From: Actinomycetota bacterium
GTDB taxonomy: Bacteria; Actinomycetota; Actinomycetes; S36-B12; UBA5976
Assembly (NCBI GenBank): GCA_009923375.1
Contig: RFTO01000101.1
Coordinates: 1 to 5,100, forward strand
Length of the DNA stretch: 5,100 nucleotides
Reading direction: 5' to 3'
How positions within the stretch are numbered: the stretch's first letter is position 1; each line of letters opens with the position of its first letter. The notes under the pieces were generated by a model. That model was not told the DNA's origin, searched no databases, and saw only the letters and a program-made list of their open reading frames with translations. The position numbers were made by a program, and so were the translations under genes. Shown here one piece after another: positions 1 through 5,100 of the stretch.

Positions 1-379
1 CGGTGGTGATGGCCCCGAGGCCGTCGATGGCCTCACCCAACGGGTTCACGACGCGGCCGAGAAACTCATCGCCGACAGGAACGGAAAGGATTTCGCCAGT
101 GCGCTTAACACTTTGACCTTCCCCGATGCCAGCGCCATCTCCGAGGAGGACGACACCAATCTCGCGCACATCGAGGTTCAGTGCAATGCCAAGCAAGCCG
201 CCCTCAAACTCAAGCAACTCGTTGGTCATCGCCGAATGCAAGCCTTCGACGCGGGCGATACCGTCGCCGGTCTCGACCACACGGCCGACTTCCTCGCGAG
301 TGGTCGTAGCGGAGAACGCCGCCACAGACTTCTCGATCGCCTCGCGGATGTCCTCCGGGCGGATCGTCAACTCGGTCAT
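1..379 (-). CDS. atpA: ATP synthase F1 subunit alpha, N-terminal part (cut by window edge)
   Basis: The gene encodes the alpha subunit of the F1 head, which alternates with beta in the hexamer and carries the non-catalytic nucleotide sites. Only the first 126 codons are present; the rest lies beyond position 1. The protein begins MTELTIRPEDIREAIEK, the N-terminal helix that contacts delta. The beta-barrel domain follows, with the family signature GDGIARVEGL at about residues 38-47, then LLEFEGG and the GRVVNPLGEAIDG segment at about 109-120. The Walker A motif would come later and is not in the window. The ATG at 379-377 has a good ribosome-binding sequence, AAGGAAG at 395-389, 9 bases upstream. 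It lies 40 bases after the atpH stop with no terminator between them, so it is almost certainly co-transcribed. Identification is firm from the motifs and gene order. Confidence 0.97.
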   Translation of the reverse strand, partial: MTELTIRPEDIREAIEKSVAAFSATTTREEVGRVVETGDGIARVEGLHSAMTNELLEFEGGLLGIALNLDVREIGVVLLGDGAGIGEGQSVKRTGEILSVPVGDEFLGRVVNPLGEAIDGLGAITT

Positions 380-419
380 GATGTCCTGCTTCCTTGCGTT
401 GTCGTTGGTGATGCGTGTG

Positions 420-1232
420 TCAGTCGTTGAGAAGTTGGCGGCGTGCAGATGCCATCCGGTTTGCCACAGTGCCGTCGATTAAGTCGTCGCCGATGCGGAC
501 GCTGATGCCGCCGCCGACCCCAGGGTCCACGACTGCGTTCACGTTGATATCCCGGCCCGTCAAGCTGGAAAGAGCCGCCTTGAGTCGATCGGACTGCTGG
601 GTGTCGAGTGCGATGGCACTCACCACCTGGGCGACCAATCGATTGCGCTGGTCGGCGGCCACCTCGATGAGAGCATCGATGGCTGCGTCCAGACGCTTAC
701 CACGCAAGTTCGTCACAGTGTGTGCGAGAAGCTCGGTGGTGACCTCGTTACCTCGACCGGCGAGGAGCGTGGTCACGACTACGGCCTTCGCATCACTTGA
801 CAGGGCAGGGTCAGTCAACGTCATTTGCAAGTGAGCAGATGACGCGATGGCACGGCCGAAGAGGAACAACTCCTCCTCCACCGCTCCCAGTGCATCAGCC
901 TCTTGAGCAGCGATGCACAACATCTGAATGCCAAGAGTCTCGACAGCTTCGACGAAATCTGCATCGCTTGACCAGCGCACAGCAATCGCTTGACGCAGCA
1001 CATCCATGCTCGTTGCGGCCATCGTGCCCGCGAACACAGACTCGGCGAGGGCGATCCGAGCGACACTTGCTGTACCGGCATCGGCGAGAGTCTGACGCAA
1101 AGATTTCTCCGCTGCCAGAACACCAGCTGCGGCGAGCACCTGCGACGCTGAACTGCGGAAATCAGCGGCACTCCGGGTGGACTGCACCGCCGTCCGCAGA
1201 CCGGCTAACGACTCTCGACTACTACCAAACAT
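420..1232 (-). CDS. atpH: ATP synthase F1 subunit delta (long actinobacterial form)
   Basis: Delta (the OSCP equivalent) sits on top of the F1 head and joins it to the b-subunit stalk. The product is 270 aa, against about 180 aa in E. coli. The longer form is usual in Actinomycetota such as Streptomyces. The helical N-terminal half contains the segment FGRAIASS. The C-terminal part has the family pattern NLRGKRLDAA (about 175-184), then DPGVGGGISVRIGDDLIDGT (about 236-255) and a final helix ending ARRQLLND. The ATG at 1232-1230 shares its A with the TGA stop of atpF (TGATG). No strong ribosome-binding sequence precedes it, so translation probably depends on ribosomes finishing atpF. It is not fused to a b-type domain, unlike the mycobacterial protein of the same locus. 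Confidence 0.95.
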   Translation of the reverse strand: MFGSSRESLAGLRTAVQSTRSAADFRSSASQVLAAAGVLAAEKSLRQTLADAGTASVARIALAESVFAGTMAATSMDVLRQAIAVRWSSDADFVEAVETLGIQMLCIAAQEADALGAVEEELFLFGRAIASSAHLQMTLTDPALSSDAKAVVVTTLLAGRGNEVTTELLAHTVTNLRGKRLDAAIDALIEVAADQRNRLVAQVVSAIALDTQQSDRLKAALSSLTGRDINVNAVVDPGVGGGISVRIGDDLIDGTVANRMASARRQLLND

Positions 1233-1789
1233 CAGCTGCGCACCTGCCCGGCTTGCTTCTCCAGGTCAGCCAGAAAGCGGTCGATGGTGGCACGCGCCTT
1301 GGCGTCATCGGAGAGAGTCTCGCCAACGATTTTGCCAGCCAGGTCCAGAGCCAACTCGCCAATTTCACGCTTAAGAGAGGTCGCCACGGTGTCGCGCTCG
1401 GCGGCAATCTGCTCCTGCGCGCGTGAGGTGACAGCCGCCGCAGCGGTCACCGCCTCGGTGCGCGCTTCTTCGACGATTGCCTGACGCTCGGACTGAGCCG
1501 AGGCACGTATGCCTGCCGCCTCGGTTCGGGCCTCAGCCAACTGCTCTTGATAGTCGGCGAGCGTCTTGCTCGCCTGCTCCTGGGCTGCGGCCGCGCGAGC
1601 GAGACCGCCCTCGATTTTGTCGGCGCGCTCGTCGAGTGTCTTCTTGATGTTGGGGAATGCAAACTTCGCCAAGACAAAGAAGATCAAGAAGAACGCCCCG
1701 GTGCCGAGGATGAGCTCGCTGACGTTAGGCAACAGCGGAGACTTCGTCTCCTCAGCTGCAACGGCAGCAAATGCGAGCATGTGGCTCAC
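1232..1789 (-). CDS. atpF: ATP synthase Fo subunit b
   Basis: Subunit b is the peripheral stalk that holds the alpha/beta head still against the turning c-ring. From the upstream ATG the product is 187 aa. It has one membrane helix (about residues 26-48, LILGTGAFFLIFFVLAKFAF), then the typical FPNIKKTLDERADKIEGGL and a long charged, alanine-rich helix to about residue 180 that fits the dimeric coiled coil. The start is uncertain. The ATG at 1795-1793 is only 2 bases from the ribosome-binding sequence GAAGGG (1803-1798), while an in-frame GTG at 1789-1787 is 8 bases from it, a normal distance, so I chose the GTG. A third in-frame start, ATG at 1780-1778, would give an N-terminus close to the length I recall for Streptomyces. 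All three leave the same functional protein. Only one b-type gene is seen, with no b' paralogue. Confidence 0.94.
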   Translation of the reverse strand: MSHMLAFAAVAAEETKSPLLPNVSELILGTGAFFLIFFVLAKFAFPNIKKTLDERADKIEGGLARAAAAQEQASKTLADYQEQLAEARTEAAGIRASAQSERQAIVEEARTEAVTAAAAVTSRAQEQIAAERDTVATSLKREIGELALDLAGKIVGETLSDDAKARATIDRFLADLEKQAGQVRS

Positions 1790-1797
1790 TGTCATGT

Positions 1798-1803
1798 CCC
1801 TTC
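1798..1803 (-). promoter_or_regulatory. Ribosome-binding site of atpF
   Basis: GAAGGG read on the minus strand. It is the only purine-rich match to the 16S rRNA tail near the atpF start. It is 2 bases from ATG 1795 but 8 bases from GTG 1789, which favours the GTG as the real start. Confidence 0.55.
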
Positions 1804-1829
1804 AGAATTTCCGTGGTGTGTGCGTGCGT

Positions 1830-2063
1830 TTACTTCAACACGAACGGTGCGACGAAGCCGATGAGGGCAAGCGCCTCAGCAAGTGCGAAGCCGAGCAGCA
1901 TGTTCTGGCGGATAACGCCGTACGCCTCAGGCTGGCGAGCGATTGCCTGCACGCCGTTACCGAAGATGATGCCGATACCGACGCCGGGCCCAATAGCGGC
2001 CAAGCCGTAACCGATAGCTCCGAGCCCGCTAATCGCGATGCTGCTGTCTGCCAACAGTGACAT
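1830..2063 (-). CDS. atpE: ATP synthase Fo subunit c (proteolipid)
   Basis: Subunit c forms the rotating membrane ring that carries protons. The product is 77 aa, a normal length, built as a two-helix hairpin. Helix 1 holds the glycine-rich packing motif GPGVGIGIIFG (residues 25-35). The polar loop contains the conserved RQPEA (43-47), which contacts gamma and epsilon. Helix 2 has the proton-carrying glutamate at residue 63 (ALAEALALIG). Residue 64 is Ala and residue 30 is Ile, where sodium-type rings such as that of Ilyobacter carry Ser/Thr and Gln, so the ring should be proton-specific. The ATG at 2063 follows AAGGAAG (2075-2069) with 5 bases between, a strong site that suits the high copy number of c. 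It lies between atpB and atpF in the standard order. Confidence 0.98.
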   Translation of the reverse strand: MSLLADSSIAISGLGAIGYGLAAIGPGVGIGIIFGNGVQAIARQPEAYGVIRQNMLLGFALAEALALIGFVAPFVLK

Positions 2064-2087
2064 GGTGTCTTCCTTTTCTGTCGCGAC

Positions 2088-2104
2088 CCCCGGCCGGTCC
2101 GGGG
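2088..2104 (-). other. GC-rich hairpin in the atpB-atpE gap
   Basis: A perfect 6-base-pair inverted repeat, CCCCGG / CCGGGG, with a 5-base loop. A mismatch and two further pairs (GA/TC) can extend it outward. It ends about 12 bases before the atpE ribosome-binding sequence. No T-run follows on either strand, so it is not an intrinsic terminator. A role in mRNA stability or in setting atpE translation is an inference. Confidence 0.5.
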
Positions 2105-2110
2105 ATCAGG

Positions 2111-2137
2111 GTGGTGCAGGTCTTTCGTGGTGCAGGT
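2111..2137. repeat. Two-copy 11-base direct repeat in the atpB-atpE gap
   Basis: GTGGTGCAGGT occurs at 2111-2121 and again at 2127-2137 on the plus strand, exactly identical and 16 bases apart from start to start. On the transcribed strand it reads ACCTGCACCAC twice, separated by GAAAG. A short inverted repeat (CAGGT, GGT, ACCTG at 2133-2145) overlaps the second copy. The function is unknown. Confidence 0.6.
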
Positions 2138-2158
2138 GGTACCTGGTGCTGTGTGTGC

Positions 2159-3010
2159 CTAGTGCTCTGCGTGAAGCGACCCACCGATGTAGACCGCCGT
2201 CAGCAAAGTAAAGATGAACGCTTGCAGGAACTGAATGAACATCTCAAAACCGCTCAGTGCGACTGTCATCGCGAAAGAGCCAGTGGCGCCAATCCACCCG
2301 AGGACCTGGGGTCCTGCGAGATACCAAGCGCCGACGCTAAAAATGGTGATGAGGAGGTGGCCAGCGAACATGTTCGCAAAAAGACGCACTGCCAACGTGA
2401 ATGGTCGCACGATGACATTCGAGAGCAACTCGATAGGCGCCAAGATCACGTAAATTGGCTTCGGCAAACCCGGGGGGAACATGAAGTTTGTGAAGAACTT
2501 GATTGGCCCCTGCTTCTTCATACCCAGGAACATGTACAGCACCCAAATCACAAGTGCCAATCCCACGGGGAACGCAAACCGACTGGTGACGGGGAATTGT
2601 GCGCCGGGGATGATGCTGAAAAGGTTCATGACCCAGACGAAGAAGAAGAGTGACACGAGGAACGGGACGTACTTATCGCCGTCCTTGCCAATGACCTCGC
2701 GGGAAATCTGGTCGCGCACGAAGGTGTAGCCAAGCTCGCCCAGCGATTGGGTACGTGACGGCACGAGTGCAGGTTTGCGGAAAGCGACAAAGAAGAAGGC
2801 AAGAATCAACACTGTTCCGATAGCCAGCAAAATCGCCGGCTTAGTTACCTCAATTGGCACACCGAAGAGATGGTAAGTGGCCAAGGGCGCCCAGTCGAAA
2901 ATGGCTGCAGTGGGCGCGGGGAACTGACATCCATTACCTAGATGCGACCCGATTTCGGTACAGGTCTCGCTATCTGCAGGCGCACTGAGCAGCACACCAA
3001 ACGCTGACAC
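2159..3010 (-). CDS. atpB: ATP synthase Fo subunit a
   Basis: Subunit a is the membrane stator that supplies the two half-channels for protons beside the c-ring. I take the GTG at 3010-3008 as the start because GGAGG lies 6 bases upstream (3021-3017). This gives 283 aa. A TTG 30 bases further up (3040) would add ten residues but lacks a clear ribosome-binding sequence. Hydrophobic membrane segments run from about residue 57 to the C-terminus. The key motif AVRLFANMFAGH (207-218) holds the essential Arg209, equivalent to E. coli Arg210. FIQFLQAFIFTLLTAVYI (about 258-275) contains Gln263, equivalent to Gln252. His218 and Glu256 fall where E. coli has Glu219 and His245, a known complementary exchange. 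It ends HAEH, similar to the E. coli C-terminus. Confidence 0.97.
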   Translation of the reverse strand: MSAFGVLLSAPADSETCTEIGSHLGNGCQFPAPTAAIFDWAPLATYHLFGVPIEVTKPAILLAIGTVLILAFFFVAFRKPALVPSRTQSLGELGYTFVRDQISREVIGKDGDKYVPFLVSLFFFVWVMNLFSIIPGAQFPVTSRFAFPVGLALVIWVLYMFLGMKKQGPIKFFTNFMFPPGLPKPIYVILAPIELLSNVIVRPFTLAVRLFANMFAGHLLITIFSVGAWYLAGPQVLGWIGATGSFAMTVALSGFEMFIQFLQAFIFTLLTAVYIGGSLHAEH

Positions 3011-3016
3011 GGTAGA

Positions 3017-3021
3017 CCTCC
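3017..3021 (-). promoter_or_regulatory. Ribosome-binding site of atpB
   Basis: GGAGG on the minus strand, followed by six bases (TCTACC) and GTG. It is the best match to the ribosome-binding consensus in this part of the window. It sets the atpB start at GTG 3010 over the longer TTG option at 3040. Confidence 0.75.
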
Positions 3022-3042
3022 GAGTTCCCCACTTGAGCAACG

Positions 3043-3071
3043 AAAATACTCACGACTAATGAGTGGGCACA
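3043..3071 (-). promoter_or_regulatory. Weak candidate promoter ahead of atpB
   Basis: The last part of the gap before atpB has an AT-rich patch on the minus strand (ATTAGTCGTGAGTATTTT) in otherwise GC-rich DNA. TATTTT at 3048-3043 could be a -10 element, with a TG pair just upstream. The 17-base-spaced -35 position reads TGTGCC, a poor match to TTGACA. If used, it would start transcription about 25 bases before atpB. This is an inference from position and base composition only. Confidence 0.2.
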
Positions 3072-3190
3072 GCGTAGCCGCACGAGGCGAAAGTTGCTTG
3101 TCGGGGTAGGCGTGTCTGCATGCTGCCGAGGTCCAGCGAAGTGGAAAGACGCGCATAGAAGTCACGTATCGAGTGGAATTTCCGGAATAA

Positions 3191-3228
3191 CAGGTGCCAC
3201 ACATGGCGACTGATGCGCCATGCGCCTG
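3191..3228 (-). other. Bulged inverted repeat upstream of atpB
   Basis: The core is a perfect 7-base inverted repeat, CATGGCG (3202-3208) and CGCCATG (3216-3222), with a 7-base spacer. Outside it CAGG (3191-3194) and CCTG (3225-3228) can also pair. The outer stem extends to six pairs with one G-U wobble if read as plus-strand RNA, but has a C-A mismatch as minus-strand RNA. A 5-base bulge lies on one side. It could be an RNA structure in an atpB leader or a dyad bound by a regulator. No T-run follows. Confidence 0.4.
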
Positions 3229-3341
3229 AGGTTTCACCGTTACGCGCCGCTCATGGGAACCCGCAACAGTCAGATTGGGGGCGGACGCTCCCTCAACGGG
3301 CGACTTGATGACCCTGAGCTGAAACGGTCTTTTTCCCACCC

Positions 3342-3357
3342 CGCCACCAACGTGGCG
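3342..3357 (-). other. Hairpin just downstream of the atpI-like gene
   Basis: CGCCAC and GTGGCG form a perfect 6-base-pair stem with a 4-base loop, starting 22 bases after the atpI stop codon. On the transcribed strand it is followed by GGGTGGGAAAAAG and not by a T-run, so it does not look like a standard intrinsic terminator. It could weaken read-through or protect the 3' end of the wecA-atpI message. Confidence 0.4.
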
Positions 3358-3379
3358 ACGCTCCGCTGGGCGTAGTGAG

Positions 3380-3817
3380 CTAGTCCCGGGTGGGTTGGTG
3401 AGCGTGGGGATCGATGTACAGAGTCCGGTGACGCATGTGCACCAACACTTCGGATGTGGTCCACACAAGGGTGCACAGCAAGACAGCGAAGCCGAATGGC
3501 TTGGCCTGAATCGCCCCCCAGTGCTTGACCAAGAAGATGAGGCCGAACATGGCGAGAACCTTGGTGACATACAGCGCCACTGCAGCAGCCATAGCCAACT
3601 CAGGCGCTCGGGCGAGCACCTTCCGCAACACCAGGTGGGTGACACCGAAGAATCCGAGCACCACGGCAGTTCCGAGGGCTGCAGAACCTGCAGCTGCCGG
3701 CGCGATGGTGAAGGCCGCCCCTATGGCAAAAGCCCCTCCGGCGATTGCGGTGGGTATAACAAGTCGATGCAGTGCCACTGGCGCACCCGCTGGAGCAAGA
3801 CCGTTCGAGGTGGTCAT
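3380..3817 (-). CDS. AtpI-like membrane protein of the ATP synthase operon
   Basis: A 145-aa hydrophobic protein with four likely membrane helices (about residues 17-38, 42-64, 74-97 and 106-127) and a short polar tail ending DPHAHQPTRD. It has no enzymatic motif. Its size, topology and place directly upstream of atpB match the small membrane proteins found there in actinobacteria (Rv1303 type), the positional equivalent of AtpI. AtpI proteins in other bacteria have been linked to c-ring assembly or magnesium supply; the role here is inferred. The ATG at 3817 overlaps the TGA of the upstream glycosyltransferase (ATGA), so translation is probably coupled. AGAGGA (3833-3828) lies 10 bases upstream, inside that gene. 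The sequence family is poorly conserved, so I assign the role more from context than from residues. Confidence 0.8.
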   Translation of the reverse strand: MTTSNGLAPAGAPVALHRLVIPTAIAGGAFAIGAAFTIAPAAAGSAALGTAVVLGFFGVTHLVLRKVLARAPELAMAAAVALYVTKVLAMFGLIFLVKHWGAIQAKPFGFAVLLCTLVWTTSEVLVHMRHRTLYIDPHAHQPTRD

Positions 3818-5085
3818 GATGAAGTGTTCCTCTCGTCGGATGTAGGTGAAATTCTGGCAGCCGCAGCCTGCTGATGTTGCGTCTGCGTTGAGGAACGTCC
3901 CGATGTCTCGACTGCTTGATTCTCATTGGCTTTCTGACCTGTGTGGACATCCGCGCTGCTTGTTGTGCTTGCACTTGCGGCAGTGACTGCAGTCTCTCCA
4001 CTCCCAGCAGTCTTCCACCGCATCACCAGCATCACCAAAGCCAACAACCCTAAAGTGGACACAACCGCCACAATCCACACTGGCGCAAACACCAGGGCAA
4101 CGGTCGTAAAGGCAACCAAGGCTGCCCAGCTGTACATCAATGCAACCGCTCGCCGATGTGAGTGCCCGAGTTCGAGTAGCCGATGGTGCAGATGTTTCTT
4201 GTCAGGGGCGAACGGGTCATGACCAGCGCGAGTGCGACGAATAACAGCCAGGCTCAGATCGAGCATGGGAATTGCGATGACAGCCAAGGGCAAAAGGAGA
4301 GGCAGGAATGCCGGTAAGGCTGATCGCGTGCCCTGCAGAACTGTGGGCTCGACGTAGCCGGTCAATGTGACGGCTGATGTTGCCATCGCCAAACCAAGCA
4401 GCATCGATCCGGTGTCGCCCATGAAGATGCGCGCTGGGTGGGAGTTGTGAAACAGGAATCCAAACGACACTCCGGCGAGCATGGCAGACACCAGCGCTGG
4501 CAAGGTCGCACGACTGAAATCGAAGTGGACGCTTAACAAGTATGAGTAAGCCAAGAAGGCCAGGCCGCCGATAAGACAGATGCCTGCGGCGAGACCATCG
4601 AGTCCATCAATGAAGTTGACGGCGTTCATCATGATGACGATGACCAGAACCGTGAGACCGATACTGGCGATGGGATCGAGAATCACGATGCCACCCAGTG
4701 GTAACCACAGCAGCTGGACCCCACTGCCAGCGACTGCTGCGGCAACCAGAACCTGGCCGACGATCTTCGTGACGGCATCCAGGGAGTACTTGTCATCGAT
4801 GGCACCGAGAATGGCAACTAAGACCGCGCCGATGAGTAGGCCGCGACCGACGTGGCTGGCTTCGAAGATACGTGAGGTCAAGGTCAAACGACTGGCGACA
4901 GCCAGAGTCACGCACATTCCTGCCAGCATCGCCAACCCGCCTAAGCGAGGAATCGGCGCAGTGTGCACATCTCGTGCCCGCACCACTGCAATCACGCGCC
5001 ACTTGAACGCCAAAGCGCGCACAGGCGGCACCATGACGTACGTCACCGCCGCGGCGATGACTAAACAGAGCAAGTAATCGCGCAT
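3814..5085 (-). CDS. wecA: Undecaprenyl-phosphate GlcNAc-1-phosphate transferase-like (WecA/TagO family)
   Basis: This polytopic membrane enzyme of the MraY/WecA family would move a sugar-1-phosphate from a UDP-sugar onto polyprenyl phosphate, the first step of a cell-envelope glycan. The 423-aa product shows the family motifs in order: PRLGG (46-50), the Mg-binding aspartates IDDKYSLD (96-103), NAVNFIDGLDGLAAG (154-168), ARIFMGDTGSMLLG (218-231) and the cytoplasmic HLHHRLLELGHS (298-309). The HxHHRL form is typical of WecA/TagO/Rfe-type enzymes, as opposed to MraY. The last ~65 residues are polar, rich in Ser, Thr, Gln and Ala, and probably disordered. The ATG at 5085 is preceded in frame by a TGA at 5100-5098 with no other start between, so the start is fixed, though no clear ribosome-binding sequence is seen. 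GlcNAc is the likely sugar by analogy with mycobacterial Rv1302; the exact substrate cannot be read from sequence. Confidence 0.9.
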   Translation of the reverse strand: MRDYLLCLVIAAAVTYVMVPPVRALAFKWRVIAVVRARDVHTAPIPRLGGLAMLAGMCVTLAVASRLTLTSRIFEASHVGRGLLIGAVLVAILGAIDDKYSLDAVTKIVGQVLVAAAVAGSGVQLLWLPLGGIVILDPIASIGLTVLVIVIMMNAVNFIDGLDGLAAGICLIGGLAFLAYSYLLSVHFDFSRATLPALVSAMLAGVSFGFLFHNSHPARIFMGDTGSMLLGLAMATSAVTLTGYVEPTVLQGTRSALPAFLPLLLPLAVIAIPMLDLSLAVIRRTRAGHDPFAPDKKHLHHRLLELGHSHRRAVALMYSWAALVAFTTVALVFAPVWIVAVVSTLGLLALVMLVMRWKTAGSGETAVTAASASTTSSADVHTGQKANENQAVETSGRSSTQTQHQQAAAARISPTSDERNTSS

Positions 5086-5100
5086 CGTCGGATCGAATCA

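Larger units (their letters stand above)
3011..3379 (-). other. Non-coding gap between atpI-like gene and atpB
   Basis: This 369-base stretch is by far the longest gap in the cluster; the others range from an overlap to 95 bases. No reading frame in it has a good start and ribosome-binding site or a recognisable protein. It holds a hairpin soon after the atpI stop (3342-3357), a second inverted repeat in the middle (3202-3222), an AT-rich patch at about 3043-3060 and the atpB ribosome-binding site. The likeliest role is a 5' control region giving atpB through atpA a transcript separate from wecA-atpI. I saw no convincing -35/-10 pair, riboswitch or tRNA in it. Confidence 0.6.

Noticed and set aside
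797..1426. 209-aa open frame on the plus strand
   Set aside because: It is antisense to atpH and atpF, with no ribosome-binding site or recognisable domain. It is a by-product of GC-rich coding DNA.
2088..2104. Intrinsic terminator between atpB and atpE
   Set aside because: The stem is strong but has no T-run on either strand, and termination here would silence the essential genes downstream.
2057..2653. 198-aa open frame on the plus strand
   Set aside because: It lies antisense to atpB, whose conserved motifs are intact. The predicted protein is a charged low-complexity shadow with no family features.
3221..3270. Promoter with TTGCGG and TAACGG in the gap
   Set aside because: The spacing is about 18 bases, but the -10 lacks the final T and both boxes match poorly. 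It is no better than chance in such sequence.
3270..3476. 68-aa open frame on the minus strand in the gap
   Set aside because: It begins inside atpI out of frame, has no recognisable content and overlaps the hairpin at 3342-3357.
2938..3645. 235-aa open frame on the minus strand spanning the atpI-atpB gap
   Set aside because: It starts inside atpI in another frame and ends inside atpB. Its protein is rich in Arg, Cys, Ser and Pro with no domain, and no ribosome-binding site was evident. The gap is better read as non-coding.
1..5100. A new defence, mobile or otherwise undescribed system
   Set aside because: All coding capacity is explained by a conserved ATP synthase cluster and its usual actinobacterial neighbours. 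I saw no transposase, integrase, CRISPR repeat, tRNA or attachment-site duplication.

Overview
The window is a bacterial ATP synthase gene cluster. Every supportable gene lies on the minus strand, so transcription runs from high to low coordinates. The order is wecA-like glycosyltransferase, atpI-like, atpB (a), atpE (c), atpF (b), atpH (delta), and the start of atpA (alpha), which runs off the left edge. The moderately high GC content, the long (270 aa) delta subunit, the Streptomyces-like c subunit and the wecA-atpI pair in front of atpB all point to Actinomycetota. The same gene order, as I recall it, is found in Mycobacterium tuberculosis (Rv1302 to Rv1308). Here, however, b and delta are separate proteins of ordinary actinobacterial type, not the mycobacterial b-delta fusion, so a mycobacterium is unlikely. 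I cannot place it further from this window.

Layout from right to left: 5085-3814 encodes a polyprenyl-phosphate GlcNAc-1-phosphate transferase-like membrane enzyme. Its stop codon overlaps the start of the atpI-like gene by 4 bases (3817-3380). A 369-base non-coding gap (3011-3379) follows, holding two inverted repeats and a weak promoter candidate. Then come atpB (3010-2159), a 95-base gap with a GC-rich hairpin and an 11-base direct repeat, atpE (2063-1830), a short gap, atpF (from about 1789 to 1232), atpH (1232-420, sharing one base with atpF), a 40-base gap, and atpA (379 to the edge).

The proteins form one machine. Subunit a and the c-ring make the membrane proton path, b and delta form the peripheral stalk, and alpha belongs to the catalytic head. 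AtpI-like proteins are linked to c-ring assembly or ion supply. The wecA-like enzyme belongs to cell-envelope polysaccharide synthesis; its link to ATP synthase is positional. Visible ion-path residues (a-subunit Arg209, c-subunit Glu63 without the sodium ligands) indicate a proton-coupled enzyme.

I found no mobile element, CRISPR array, RNA gene or unknown gene. This is a conserved housekeeping region, and the points worth a second look are in its intergenic regions and start sites.
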